64,000 bases of DNA from Ovis canadensis (GCF_042477335.2 NC_091255.1:28746501-28810500); one strand, 5' to 3'; positions 45,536-59,621 are shown, counted from the first letter of the stretch. Program-made: numbers and translations. The notes: generated from the sequence alone by a model not told the origin.

Positions 45536-47740
45536 ACATTAACAAAAGCAGATTCTTAAAATGCACTCCTTGGCAATTTATCCTCAACAAAACTTTTATG
45601 CAGCCACATCCATGACTACACCTAAGGCGACTGATGGGCCCTTGGGAAGAGAGCCTAGCAAAACAGGACACTAAGGTGAACGACATCCAAAATGAAAGCC
45701 GCAGCAAGTCACCTGGAGACCTGGGAACAACCTGAGCTGGAATCAGCTTCTGTCTTCTCATGTTAAAGAGAAAATTTTGCTTACAAGCATATTCATGGTA
45801 ATCATCAAACAGCAATAGAGAAAAGGAAACAGCAAAGGAACTTCACCATCTTTAGAGAAAAACTATTTTCTTTTGTTTCTTCCCTCTTTTTCTACATAGC
45901 AAGGATTGTTTCCAAATATATTATGTAACTTTCTATTAAAATCACAAACTGAAATTCCTATAGAGCTTATTAAGAAGCATATCCTCAGTGTCCTACTGAT
46001 TTTAAAAGCGCTCAAAAGTTTTCTTTTGCACTCTGAAGAGAATTTCCAATGCAAGCAAAGGACTAAAATGCACCTTGCCAATTACAGTAATCTTACAACA
46101 AGCACATACTGCTATGAATGACATTTAGTTCCATCTCAGTCTATTCTCCCAGGACAAGCAGCAATGAACTCAAGGGTATGATCTCAGAATATAAAAAGCC
46201 ATTAAGGCTGTTCCTAATAGATTCTTTTAAAATATGATCCTACACAGCTCTTCAAAAGGACAGTATGCTGTAATTCTGAGATGGATTTTTACAATGCTTT
46301 GACCTCCTCTTTAAGAGAAGTCTGGAAAAAGAACTAACTGCAGTGGGGGATGGCGGGGCGGGGGGGTGGGGGGGAGAAATGTGTCACTCTGGTTATTAAA
46401 ATCCATTAAGTTCATACTTCAGCCTTAGGATAACTGCAGCCAAAAAACTGACTTGCAAGTAATTATCACCACTATCTGCAATAAAAGTTAATTGGACATA
46501 ATTGAACTAACGCCCTAGTCAGAGGGAAGCTGCAACTGGCGAAGGGCCCACTCCTCCTGCTCCTTCAATCTGCAAATGAAACTGCTAATGCTAATTTGTG
46601 GACAAACAAGAAATTGCTCTCATGGCTTCCCCACTCCAAATCACGAGGCAATTCCAGCTAATGCCCAGGCATGTTAGGCCAAGAGAAAAATCATTAACCA
46701 ATGCTTCCTTTGATAAAGATGGATTTTAACAATAACCAAGCCCATTAGGCTGAGAGTTGCTAAGAACTGTTAAATTTCTCCCAGATGCACTAAGTAAAGC
46801 ACTGTGCCCTGGTCTCCACACCCCAGCACCATACATGAGATGCTCCCTGTACCACTAGCATGTGGTAGTAAGACAAAGAGACACTATGCAAGGCCAGGAG
46901 CTGCTGCTACACAAATAATTTATCTTCTTGTAAGAGAATCCTTGGGTAATCTCATTTTTAGACAGGCAAATGGCATTGCTGATCTACTTCAACAGCAAAG
47001 ATTAAATTGCTTCTGAATGAACTCTGCAGCTGATAGATTCCTGCTGCCCAACTCTTCCTGCCTTCAATTCTGGACAAGAACTGTGCCCTTTTCCCTGGAA
47101 TTACTATAAGGCCTTCTGCCTTTCAATTCTGTCTACAGCCCAAGGGACTAAGACTCCTAGGGGTATTATGCAGTCTTAGGTAGCCACTTATAACAGAAGG
47201 AGAAACCTGTGGTCTTTGTATCTACAATGATCTGTAAAGTGGGCAGAAGGCAGTAACCTCCTGAGGTGACAGAAGGTAAAAGAGAAAAACAAGTACCAAG
47301 TGCTGTCTGCTTATAGAGAAATTAATGCAATGAGAACCTTCCCTAAGGAAGCAGCTGGACCACCCGTCCCTTTGGTACACTTTTCAATAGAAGTTATTTT
47401 GGAAGGTTGCAGTTTACTTCCTCTAGTCATCAAAATACAACATTTTCTGATGTGAAATATGAAAAGCCTAAGAATAGCTTGGCTAGGATGTAAGAGAGGG
47501 ACCTAGAAACTGTAATATGGACAGTAAAGTGACATAAGAGTTTAACCCAACAGAAGAACACTTACTAGGAATGTCATTCATTCATTCATTCATTTGTTCA
47601 CCAGGCACCTATGATGTACCAAGTACTACGGCAATAGTAGTACTATGTATTAGGAATACAAATATGGCAGACAAAATCCCTGATGAGATATGTGACTAAT
47701 GTGATCATTTTACAATGTATACAAATATCAAATCATTATG

Positions 47741-47895
47741 TTGGGGGACTTTCCTGGAAGTCCAATGGCTAAGATTCCTTGCTCCCAATGCGAGAGAGGG
47801 CCCAGGTGCGATCCTCGGTTAGAGAACGAGATCCCACATGCCGCAACTAAGACCCAGTGCAGTCAAATAAATATATATATATATATTTTAAATCA
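47741..47895 (+). mobile_element. CHR-type tRNA-Glu SINE ending in a TA microsatellite
   Basis: gggactttcctggaagtcca head, a 'gcgatcctcggttagagaac' middle and ccgcaactaagacccagtgc, followed by the aaataaatatatatatatat end (TA run about 47870-47887). Confidence 0.8.
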
Positions 47896-50199
47896 TTGTT
47901 GGACACCTGAAACTAACATAACATTGTATGAACAACTATACCTCAAGAAAGGAAGGAAGACAGGCAAGCAGGAATGAAGGGAGGAAGGAAATCAGAATTG
48001 TTTCACAACAAAAATTATTTTAAAAAATACCTCCAGGAAACAATTATAAAGATGGGAGAAAACAATATGGGTCATTGAAGGCTGAGCAAGAATTTGCTGG
48101 ATTGAGACAGTTAGGCTACTCTAGGCAGAGAAAACCAGCATAACGAAAGACATGCAGCTGTAAAACTAAACAACTTGTTTGGGGAACCACAAGTAGTCTG
48201 GGGTGAGGAGGGCAGTGCTGGGTGTATGAGCTGAACTTGGAGATGAGTCTGATGTGCTAAATTATGAAGAACCTTATATTTCATACTAGAGGGAGAGAAG
48301 AGCAGATTAAAAGTAAATTAGCAGAAAAGCAGCCCTGACATCATATAGAGTAACTATAATGATTAAATGAGATTGTATTTATAAAGTGCTCAATGATGGT
48401 AGTTGTAACTATTATTAGCTAATGTCAGACTTTATCCTGAAACCAAGGGAGATAGGAACAGGTTTTAAAGAGAGTAACATGATCAGATGTCTATTTTAAA
48501 TAAATCTTCTGCAAGTGTGAAAGACAAATGGGAGATGGCACAAGTCAGTTGAGTGGCTACAGTGATTTCGAGGTGAGAAACGATGAAGATTTCAAATAAA
48601 GGTGTCACAGGAGAGCTGTCATGCGAATGAGGGAGCAGCTTTATCTCTGAGCTCCAAAGACCAAAGCTAGGCTAACAGATTAAAGCCTGAAGATAGGCAA
48701 TTTCAGATGAACATAAACAATAACCTGAGCTTGTTCAACAGTGGCACAGCACTAGAAACGCTGAAGCAAAACCAAGGACCCATTCATTAAGAGTGACAGA
48801 AAAAGAGTTATTTTCAGTAGCTAAAAATCTGAACTAGATGACCACTAAGTCCAACTTTCAGATTCCAAGAATCTAAACCACTTACGGGGACGATTCCGTA
48901 AAATCATTAACAATCGCTTATGTTTGTAGAGAGGTATACAATTTTCCAAGTGCTTTCATACTGATTCTCTCACTTGAGTTGCTCAAATGCCCTATGAGAT
49001 CGACTGGGCAGGAATCATTAGTGCCATTTTCACAGATAAACTAGGGAAAGCTAGTAAGTGCCTGGATACAACCACATTTTCTCACTCCTGGCTCTGTGCT
49101 CTTTTCCAGTCTCACCATTGCCTCCAACATGGTACCAGTGCTGAAAAGTCCATTCTGAGAAACCATCCTTCTTTGGTTACCTATTCCAATGTTTATCCTT
49201 AGAATCAGTAAATTCTTCTGCATGTTTTATTTTTGTTGTTCAGAAGTTTCAGCCTATTTCTCTGCTCTCCTCAAGATGAGTAAGAGTTAGTCATCTATCT
49301 TCATTCAATGTTCCTTCATATTTACATACTATAAAATGTCTATCATTTCTCTAATCTAGGGTAACTAACCCTAATTATTAAAACTCAATTAATCCCAATT
49401 ATTAAAACTCAATCCTTGAGTTTGTTCACAAATGTTATTTCCCTTAAAGTAGTTAAGTAATCCGATCCCTAATTTAATACTAGCTCCAGGAACATAATAT
49501 TCTCTTCTCATCATTCCAATTCTAATCCCTAGATATCTATTCTATTAAAGATTACCTCCTCTAATTATTTCATACCAATATTTCTTGAGCACCTACTATG
49601 TAGCAAGGCACTGCTCCAGAAGCTAGGGACTCAGCAATAAACAAAACAAACAAAAACTCCTGTCTTCATGATGCTTCCCTTTGTACATGACGTCAAGTGG
49701 GAGGATCAGACAAACAATAAATAGGTAAGGGACATAGACTATTAGAAGGTGAGAAATGCTATGAAAAAAACAAATGAAGCAGTGTAAGGGGATGAGGGGG
49801 ACTGGATGGGGCAGCAACTTTAGCACATGCAGCGTGTGGTCCTCACTGAAGAACTACAGTTCCTACCATGCTTTTTACCTGCTAGTTTCAGCACAAGGCA
49901 GCTTTTAATTACCTAAGAGATTTTTTTTTTAGCAATTAAACTATAACTAAAATAGTTTTTTCCCCCCTCTCAAGTTTAACTCTTAGGCACTTGTACATTT
50001 AATAAAAAGCAATGTATCAACTTGTTTTGAAGAATAAAATTTTGTTTCTGTAATGCTGAAATATTCTTCAATAAATAATGTAAGAAAGTAATGGAGGCCC
50101 AAAGCCCACCACTGTGCACACACATAGAAAGACTGCTGCTGGGTGCAATAACTTTAGTAAAGACTAGCATTTCCCTGCGTGAGCAATGGTAGGTACAGC

Positions 50200-50243
50200 G
50201 TTGGCCAAAAAGTTCATTAGGTTTTCCATAACATCTTACAGGG
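50200..50243. mobile_element. Mariner-family terminal inverted repeat remnant
   Basis: gttggccaaaaagttcatta followed by ggttttccataacatcttac matches the terminus of the bovine/mammalian mariner elements (TIR with ttggccaaaaagttc). Only one end, about 44 bp, is recognisable and no transposase is present. Confidence 0.65.
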
Positions 50244-51137
50244 AAATGAAATAACTTCCTGGGCAACTTGATACTTTTTTAACTAGTGGCCGGGAGCTGA
50301 AAGATGAGCAGGTGGGATACACAGGAGGAAGGAGGGAGTTGGAACAAACATAATTTTAAAGAGCTACAAAATTGGTGTGCAGCCTGGAGTGGCATCAGCC
50401 TCTCATTTCTAGGTGCACTAAGGAGTCTCCCCAGAACATACTATGAACGGTAAAACAACAGTTTTCAGTTGGGACATTTGTTCAGCTTGGAGAAGAAACC
50501 AAAATTAAAATACATAGCTTGTTGGAAAAGCAACTTGTTCCAACTTAACTGTCCCACAGACTGTGGAAATAGGCAAAGCACTTCTCTTAAAAGGAAAGGT
50601 TCCTTTCATCTCTCTGGGGAAATATCCTAACACAGTATCATACTCCAATCATAACATACCTCACAAGGACTGAATGAAGCCTAACTACTAAAATCCTCAG
50701 TAAAGGACTTTAGTGAATGCACACTAACACCTGCCAGGACAGGTCAAAACCAAGATACAGAGTCATCATTAATCCACCGGTCCCACTTTCTGCTGAATGC
50801 AAGAGGTTCTAGGAGCATAAGATAAGCAAAAGCCAAACCAGTGCCATCACAGCTACAAAACTAATGTATTCATAATAGTAAAACTGCTTTCAGCTGCATT
50901 GCTGGGTGATCCAGAAGGCCCATTCAGGAACCCAGGTAAAGGGCCTTTCCCACTGATACACTGTGACCTGGGATGAGCTGCCTTCAACTTCTCACAGTCT
51001 TGATACCCTTTCCTTTTAAAACAGATTAAGTCCTACGCTTTACATTGTAACTGATAAACGAAATGCTAATGGTAGAGGTACTATAACTTTTGGGAGGGAA
51101 AAAAAATTAAGTTGTGACTAATAATTGCTAATAATTA

Positions 51138-51352
51138 TGGACTTCCCTGGTGGCTCAGACAGTAAAGCATCTGTCTACAATGCGGGAGACCTGGGTTCAA
51201 TCCCTGGGTCAGGAAGATCCCCTGGAGAAGAAAATGGCAATCCACTCCAGTACTATTGCCTGGAAAATCCCATGGATGGAGGAGCCTGGTAGGCTACAGT
51301 CCATAGGGTCGCAAAGAGTCAGACATGACTGAGCGACTTCACTTTCACTTTC
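51138..51352 (+). mobile_element. Bov-tA SINE
   Basis: ggacttccctggtggctcag head, the caatccactccagtactatt core and a gactgagcgacttcactttc tail. Confidence 0.9.
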
Positions 51353-54300
51353 AATAATTGCTTATGATTCTCCTATGAAGCAACACCGATGCTGAGTAAA
51401 TCACTCCAATTCTGCAAGTGGCATAAAATCTGATTTTCTCTCAGATCAGCAACTGATCCTCAAAACCACTTTGCTGAGTGCCAAGAAGTAGCGATTGGTT
51501 ATGAAACCTTGCCTTTTAAATCTACTGGAATATTCAACTGATCTTCAACAACAACAAAAGCAAGGGGTAGGAGTTGAGGGGAGACATTTTCCAACCAAAC
51601 AGCACTTAAAGCAATCCTCAGTTTTGAATTTATAATTTATAGTACTTCTTTGATTACAACCCAATGTGTACATGGATTTTAGCCAACAGCTCCGATCAGG
51701 GGAATCCACAGATCCCAGTGTTAGAAGAGGGGTTTACTTTGGTAATAGTTCTTCTTTGAATTGACTACCTACAGCCTGTCCATATAGGACGAACAATTTG
51801 CATATCTGTGGGACAAGAAGACACCAACAAAGGAAACATGCCAGTGTCGAGGGTTAGTTTATCTACGATTTATCTAGAAAATCTCAGTTCTCCATAGGAC
51901 CTTGGTATAATTAGGTCCTATAACAATGGTCAAGTCTTAAAATATTAAAACAAACCATCTCAAGGAGACAAAACTGAGCTAAACCAAGCTGGTGGCAACC
52001 TCACCTACTTGGCTCTTGAATGATCAGACAAACATAATCAGTTTGTTCAGCTGGAAAACTGCAGTTAAGAAGCAGAGGAAGTTAAAGCTATTGCTTAAAA
52101 ATATGGCCTACGAATATCTTTGGACTTGTCTATACTTTGCCTGTTTGCTTTTCTGCATGAATAATCAAGAACTGACTGTTTTCTCTGATCAAGAATGAAT
52201 CCGTAACTATTAGAGTTCTCCCTGTATATTGGTAAAGGTGCCTCCTGCCCTTTCCAGCTAGGCTTACATGAAACAATCTCAGTCTATGACTAAACTTGAT
52301 CTAATGAGCCAGTATGATGATCCCCGCTCCCTCTCCCCACCCATCCATCAGGACAAAATATAATAAAACTTCAATCTGGCCTTTCCTTTTTACCTCTATC
52401 ACTCTTCCAGCATCTCATCTTGAACATTCCTCCTTCTCTTGACTGATAATGGCATCTTGGGTCTTTGGATTCTCTTCACAACAACAGAAATTAAAAACAG
52501 CTTCTCAGGGCAGAGATAGGAAACTTTCAATCATTTCAAACAGGGACCCTGGAAGGAGTTCTTTAAGAAGAGAACCAAACATACTAGAAATTCAGAGCAG
52601 GGAAGAATTCAGAGACCTTGGCTTTGGGTCTGGCTTCACTACTAAATCACTTTCTAAGTTATTTAGACATTCTTGAGGCATTAGTTTTCCCAACCTCAGA
52701 GAAATGCTGAGACCACTAAGAGACTGCTTACTTAAATTCACTGGATGAAAACTAATCCAAAAGTAAAAATATTTATGTTAATACTGGAAAGGATTCTTGG
52801 GCTGAAGGAACTCTTGTCTTAACCTTTTATGAGTTGTTATGTAATTATTCGCTACAATCCCACATTTAATTTCAAAGTATAATATGTACTCAAGGTACCA
52901 AATAATTCCTAATTCCTTTTAGCCAGGCTCAGCTTCTCTCTTCTATTACTATATACATTTACAGATAATGAAATCACTAATTAAGCAAAATTCTAAGATA
53001 TGGCCAAACAAAAGGACTGTCCATTATTCACAGAATGCTAACACAGAGGACAAAGTTGGGGGAGGGAGCAAAGGCCTGGATTCTAAGAAAACAGATGAGC
53101 TATTTGGGTGTTTGGCTTAAAAAAACAAAGCAAAAACAAAAAGATGGATTAATAGTTTATATCTAAAAGGCAACTCTATTTTGAATGGCTCTAACAATCC
53201 CATAATAAGCACAGTATCAAACACAGTCAGGGTAATTAATTCAGTGGACTCTTCCCCTTTCACCGCCAGATTGAACAGCTCTGAGGATAATCTCCTTCAT
53301 TCTCCCAGGGCTCAGTTGGAAGATTCATTATTTATGCCCTCAATTGTTTACTCTGTCCTATTTTTCCATCCATCCAGGCCCAAGGGCAGTGTTATCACTG
53401 GCCTGTTTCCAAAATGAATGTATTAGCTCCCTGCCTTACTAGTTACAAACCCAAAGATAATCAAACAGTGGTTATCTTAACACTGGAGAGCAACCCCACC
53501 CCACCACTTGATCCAGGAGAGAAGTTAATGACAATGCTGACCCCGGTTACCAAAAGCTGTTATTTTAGATGGATGAAATGAAACACATTAGTTTTTCTAG
53601 TCTTTTTGTTTTTCTTCAACCACTGAGTGACATGTATGCACATCCAACAGGATTCTTGAAGGGCAGTACCATTAGAAAGACAGCTCTGGCCCTCACCAAG
53701 AGCAGACCTGTAAACTATGAAGGATTAAACTGATTGAGATGCACTTTGCCTAGCAACCATTCATTAGGAAGAGTTCAGTAACTCACCAGCAATCAATTCC
53801 GTGTCCTTATCTAAGCCATAAACAGATAACAGACTCCACCAAGTCCTCTACCCTCTGGATTCAGACAGCAAACAACTTCCTTAAAAGACTCAGCTTGCAA
53901 AGTCAACCCTTGGAGGAGGGGGTTGTGCTTAAACACACACAAAATATTGTCTCAGACACCTGACTGACAAAGCTGAATAGCGAAAAACTACCACCAGTCA
54001 CATCTCCATATGAATGCATTCATTGTCTCTAAATAAGTCTCCCACACTGCAGCATTCCTAGGTCTTTTTGCCTCTAGTATTTTCTCACCTTGAGCAAGTC
54101 TTTCCTAGTTTCAAACCTGACAACACTCAAGCTGATTATCATGAGAATCAAACAACGCCAAGGGTCCAATGTTTTCCTTCACCTTCTCAAGGGGATCACT
54201 TTATACTTCAGATGTGAATGGGGGATTGGGCTTGAGTCTCCCTTTAGAGAGACCATAGGGCCCTCTTAAAAAAGAAAAAACACACCCTAAGCTGTGACTC

Positions 54301-56429
54301 ACAGAAATAAGCAGGATAAAAACAGATCGCTAAAGAAAAATCAGCGAACTGAACCTCAACAGCACCATGTCCCCTTAACTTAAGAGATTATGGTATATCA
54401 CAGCTTCATATAATTGTTTCCTCGCAAATGACCAAATCTGAACTTCCATCCTCCTTAAATGATACCTAGAGATCAGTATAGATACACACCTATCATTAGT
54501 TCTATACATAGCCTTTTGTCTCCTGGGGAAAATTCTTTGGGGAAATCACTGCACCGTGCAAAATATAGATTACACAAATCTGTCAAGAAAATAGAAATAT
54601 AAAAACATTAAGTGAGCCAAGTGTAATGTAACTTTATAAAGCTGTATTAGCTGCTCACTCATGAGTAGACAAAAAATAACACCTAGATATCAAATAGGAG
54701 GTTATTAGTAGAAGCAAGTTGAAGTGGTGGTATATGCTTTAACATGGCCTCCAAGTGGATTTTGTCACTTTCTCAGGTTACCATATAGTTTAGACATCAA
54801 AGTGCACTTTGTTTTATACAATAGCTAGCTGCCAAAGCTTCAAAGTGATTTTTAACAGTTCATTCTCAGTAACAAGTTGGGTAAGACAACATCTGGGGTA
54901 TTCTCTTTGCCTTTCAATTTAAATATGATTCATGGAGTCTTAAGGGATAAATGGGTAATAAACTAAAAACCCAAAATCTAACAAAGGTTTACTATGAATC
55001 TACTTTTTTTGCACAACTCTGTATTAAGGCTGCTTCAGATTAAAAAAAAAAAAAAAACTATAATAAGTTTCCTGATCCCTAGTAAGTTTCCACAATTGAA
55101 CCGATTTCCTATCCCATCATCCCTATTCTCTATCATATTTGCTTTTACCCCAAACTGTTCCTTATTGATTAGAGATAAAAATAAACCAATGCAAAGAAGA
55201 AACATTAATCCATCTTAAAACTAAAAGAGCTCCAGCATACCAATTCTATCTTCAAAACTGAACTCCAGTTAGAACAATTTCTGGAAACTGAACCCGGATT
55301 ACAAGAATGAACTCTCAACATTTCAATTAATATTTACCAAAGTGCTGCCCAAAAAATGGCATTCATCCCTTCAGGCATTCTAGCTCTTTTCTAATCAACA
55401 TTTGGATAAATCTGGTCCAAACACTTTTGGTGAAAACGCCCAGTTAAAGCAAGTTTACCATGAACAATGCCACTGAAAACACACAACACACACACACATC
55501 CTTTGTTGCCATCATAAATTTTGAGTTTTACCTCTTCAACTGGTATCTCTCCTCTCTGTTAAAAACCGATAAAGAGGTTCCTGATTTTGGCCAAAGATGA
55601 ACTGTCCTTCAGGAAGAAGGGATCCGTAAGCTGTAGAAGCCAAGGAACTCAAAACGTAAATATAAATTGTAATGATACAGCCATCTGAATTCATGACGGG
55701 GTGCTTTAAAAAAATTAACGACTTAAAATTCATCTGGATTTGTTTAAAGTTTGGTTTTTGACGACAGAAACTAATCCCTCTGAGAGTCTGTGAATGGGAA
55801 ATATACAGATGGAGAAAAATATGAGACTTGTAAGTTTCAGTAACGGTAAGGAAGTTTGCTTGCTCAAGCTAGGTTTCTCCAACAGGGCTGAGTCCTACAC
55901 AAAGCCGGTGACACTGTACTTGGGAGAGAGACTTTAGAAGAGTTAATCGCTAACAACTATCAGGATTTCCTTTAACCACCATCTGACGGAGGCTGATCCC
56001 TCTTTCCACTAGCACCTCCTTCATTTTCAGACTGTTTTTGCTGATTAAGGCAGTCCCAAGTAGGAAAATGGTGAAGACAGCCTTAATGGACACGGATGCA
56101 GAACAGTTTCAAAACCCCACTCCTATCCTAGCCTGTCCTTTCTTTTTTCCGGCTTACTGCATCAGATGCCAAACGAGAAAGGGCTCCTCTTTTCTCTGTT
56201 CATTTTACTACGCGACCGACAGCTACACATCAGTAAAAAGAGAGGAGAGTCCTGAGTCTCCTTACCCAGCTGCAGGGGTGAGATGAAGGGAGGGAAAGAA
56301 GAATGAAGGGCAGAATTAGAAAATCAAAATAAACTGATTAGACGTGGAGCTCTTACTTCCCATTCCATTTCCCCTTTTCTCACAAGGTTAAGTCGGCTGA
56401 AGTCGGGGTAGGATAGAAAAAGCACACAC

Positions 56430-57000
56430 ACCTTGAGCCCTGGAAGGGAGGTGAGGTTCGCTCCGCAGCGCTCGGTGGGGCTTCGGGCTCCGCCCCGCCC
56501 GCCTGGGGCACCTCAGCCCTCCTCGGCCCCAGACCGGGAAGACGGAAGAGAAGGGGTTTCTAGCGGTCCCGGCAGGGGGAGGGGGAGGCGGCTGCTCCGG
56601 GTGCCAGGCTCTCCGAGCGCAGCACTCCGCGGCGCGCCGACACCCCCTCCCCCAGCCGGCTGCCGCTCGCTCCCCTTCGCCGCCGGAAGCCAGCCCCGCC
56701 CCCTCAACTCCGTCCCGGCCCTCCGCGAGCCCCCTCCAGTCCGCACAGCCAATGGCGAGCCAGGGAGCCAGCAGAGCGACTCACCCGACAGCCAACTGTG
56801 GAGGCCCACTGGGAGGTCAGCCGCCCGGGATAGGCCAGCCACCCGTCGCCCCGGCCCCGGCACGGCTCCTCTTTGTTAGAGCTGCCCCTTCGCTCCAGGC
56901 CCCCACCCCAAAGCCGGGAGGCCGGCAGCCCAGCAGCCCACATCTGGGCCAGGTGATGCCAAGCCCCTTCCCCTGCGCCCCCCGCCCCCGCCCTGCCTGA
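56430..57000. promoter_or_regulatory. FAM222B: CpG island, candidate alternative FAM222B promoter
   Basis: An abrupt CpG-dense, GC-rich block inside AT-rich repeat territory, with GC boxes and a CCAAT (ccaatgg at 56749-56755, plus strand) but no TATA box. On the minus strand a consensus donor, CGG|gtgagt with gt at 56784-56783, could end a non-coding first exon lying to its right (about 56785-56900) and splice to the start-codon exon at 31839. Orientation and exon structure are inferred. No open frame here has recognisable protein content. Confidence 0.6.
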
Positions 57001-57897
57001 GTGTGAGGAGTGACCCCCATCCAGGCAGTACCTCCGTCAGTGCCTCAGACTTGCATAGCAAGAGCCATCCGGAGACCTTCGACAGCAAAAAGACGCTCCC
57101 CAGGCCTCCGCCTCACCCTTCTTTTCTCAGACTAATCAACTGCACTCCCTCATAACCGTGCATAGATTCAGGTTTGCATATTAGATCAGCTGCACACATC
57201 AATCCACGCTGTCTGAAACTCCTGCTTCCCATGACGCAGAAATTAAGGGGGGAGGGGGACACATATTGGGAAGATATTTATCTGCAAGTTGGTGCGGTGG
57301 GAGAAGGGATACAGTAAATCACCTGCAACAAACACCATACACACACACACACAGCTGGATCCAACCCAGCTCAGATTCAAGTCATCTACATCCAGTTAAA
57401 CCCAAATAAACCACTCCCTTAGCAGGTTTCAGTACAATTAGGAAACAAATATCTAAGTCCTGTTCAAGCCATACACTTAACATTAGAAAAAACTCTCAGC
57501 AATAGCTTCCGCATAACTGGCAGGTTGCATCAACACCTCAATTACTAATGTCAGCGTTAGAAACCTAACACTGCTGGGATGGAATATGCTAAAGATTGTA
57601 GAATATTTCCCTAGGTATAGTGGTGAAGCAGTAGAAGGGGTTCGTTTAAGAAAAATAAACCGGTAATGGGGAAGGTAAGTTATTACCTACGCTGTCATTT
57701 TTGTCCACAAAGTTCTTGCAACTAATCTACACCACATTCTACAAGTCTACTTAGTTCCCAAGTGCTAATACAACTAAAAAACTAACGTTAAGTAGCCTTT
57801 TCTTATGTGGAGCTCAAAGCATTTCATATATATATGAACCTCAGTGTTCTGGGAAGATGGAAAAGGAACTGTGTGTCATGCCTATTCAAAGCCAGTT

Positions 57898-58097
57898 TGG
57901 GACTTCCCTTGTGGCTCAGCTGCTAAAGAATCCGCCTGCAGTGCTGGAGACCTGGTTTCAATCCCTGGGTTGGGAAGATCCCCTGGAGAAGAGAAAGGCT
58001 ACCCACTGCAGTATTCTGGCCTGGAGAATTCCATGGACTGGGTAGTCCAGGGGTCGCAAAGAGTCACACATGACTGAGCAACTTTCACTCACTCACT
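57898..58097 (+). mobile_element. Bov-tA SINE
   Basis: gggacttcccttgtggctca head, ctacccactgcagtattctg core, then cacacatgactgagcaactt tail. Confidence 0.88.
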
Positions 58098-58100
58098 CTT

Positions 58101-58295
58101 GGGATTTCCTTGGTGGTCCAGTGGCTAAGATTCTGCACTTCCAATGCAGAGGGCCAAGGTTTAACCCCTGGTCAGGGAACTAGATCCCACGCTTTCACAA
58201 CTAAGAGTTTAGGTACCTCAACTAAACATCCTGTATGCTGCAACTAAGACCTAGTGCAGCCAAATAAAAAATATTAAAAAAAAAAAAAAAAAAAA
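58101..58295 (+). mobile_element. CHR-type tRNA-Glu SINE with poly(A) tail
   Basis: gggatttccttggtggtcca head, then ggtcagggaactagatccca and gcaactaagacctagtgcag, ending in an A tract of about 20 bases (to 58295). It follows a Bov-tA directly. Confidence 0.82.
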
Positions 58296-58527
58296 GGGCC
58301 AGCCCTTTTTTCTCACCCAAATTAAAAGGCTTGGGCTTAAATAGATTTCTGGAGAAACTTCATTAGTCTCAGAGACTAGGTTCCAGATAAAAAGAACTAA
58401 GCGTGAAATTTTTTTTATTTTAAATACTGCCCACAAAAGTGTCCTCATTAGCTAATAAGTCTATTCCCTCCCCATAGACACCTGAACTACCAAAAATCCT
58501 CAAAAGCACAAAAACAGTTACAACTCT

Positions 58528-58566
58528 CCATAGTGTTAGTCACTCAGTTGTGTCCGACTCTTTACA
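58528..58566 (-). mobile_element. BovA-related fragment
   Basis: gtgttagtcactcagttgtg followed by tccgactcttta is the complement of a BovA/BovB 3' end, abutting an L1 fragment. Confidence 0.65.
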
Positions 58567-59305
58567 ATCAACAGACTGTACCACTGGTCAGAATGGCCAT
58601 TAAAAAGTCTACAAATAACAAATGCTGGAGAAGATGTGGAGAAAAGGAAATCGTCCTATACTGTTGGTAAGAATGTAAATTGCTGAAGCCACTATGGAGG
58701 AAAAAAAGAGTATGGCGGTTCCTCAAAAAGCTAAAACTAATAGTTGCTATATGATCCAGTAATTCCACTCTTGGACACATATCCAGACAAAACTGTAATT
58801 TGAAAAGATACATGCACTCCCCTCCATGTTCACAGGAGCACTATTTATAAAAGCCAAGACATGGAAGCAGCGCAAATGTCCATTAACAGACAAAGGGATA
58901 AAGAAGATGTGGTACACATAAGCGGTGGGATACTGCTAGGCCAGAAAAAGAATGCCATCTGCAGCAACGCAGACGGACCTAGAGATGCTCACACTAAGTG
59001 AAGTAAGCCAGAGACAAACTCCACACGACTCACACGCGGGGTCTAAAAGATGCAAATGAAGTTATTTACAAATCAGAAATAGACTCACCGACAGAGAGAG
59101 CAGACTTGAGGCTGCCGAGGGGGAGGGCAGAAGGGAGAGATGGACTGGGACTAGGGTGGGGTTAGGAGATGCAAATTATCATATGCAGAATGAATACACA
59201 GCAAGGTCATACTGGATACAGCACAGGGAACTGTATCCAATACCCTGTAATAACCATAATGGCAAAGGAAAAAAACCTTTGTTCTTAAAAAATAAATAAG
59301 CAAAT
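58567..59305 (+). mobile_element. L1 LINE 3' end (end of ORF2 and 3' UTR), decayed
   Basis: Plus-oriented L1 sequence: cagaatggccattaaaaagt, gctggagaagatgtggagaa, gatccagtaattccactctt, caaatgtccattaacagaca, then the 3' UTR (catactggatacagcacagg, gaactgtatccaataccctg) and an A-rich tail. The reading frame is broken, with no intact ORF2. Confidence 0.88.
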
Positions 59306-59621
59306 AATTTAAAAGGCATTTTCCCCCATAAAGACCTGCCAGTGCCATTTTATAAAATTCAAACACCCAAGAGACAGAACGCAGACTTTGATAGGAAAAT
59401 TTATTACTTACTAGACTTAAAGAGAACACATCTGAAACAACAAGTGTGAGAGCTATCTGGGGAGGAGAAAAAAAAAGACAATGCCTTGACTATTATTTCA
59501 ATGTAGCAAGGTACTAACATTTTTTTAACTGGCTGCACTTTCTCTTTCAGACACTAGAGGGTAGTATAAACTCCATTCACTGTATTTGGGAATTCAATTT
59601 ATTCATTTATTCACGGACTCC

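Larger units (their letters stand above)
31840..56782 (-). other. FAM222B: FAM222B 5' intronic territory (no other gene supported)
   Basis: About 25 kb of AT-richer, repeat-laden sequence upstream of the FAM222B start-codon exon. By gene order and human gene size it is probably intronic, possibly with non-coding 5' exons that cannot be recognised without transcripts. Stretches 34.2-38.1, 40.5-41.7, 42.1-43.6, 44.6-45.4, 45.5-47.5, 48.0-50.2 and 51.4-56.4 kb show no gene, only short open frames, A/T tracts and old repeat fragments. Confidence 0.6.

Noticed and set aside
49355-49440. Telomere-like gggtaactaaccctaat and a repeated aattattaaaactcaat
   Set aside because: Only one or two imperfect units; a small local duplication in AT-rich sequence, not an interstitial telomere array.
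59550-59575. CTCF-like sequence cactagagggtag
   Set aside because: It departs from the core at the essential GGC positions (ggt), so the match is too weak to list as a site.
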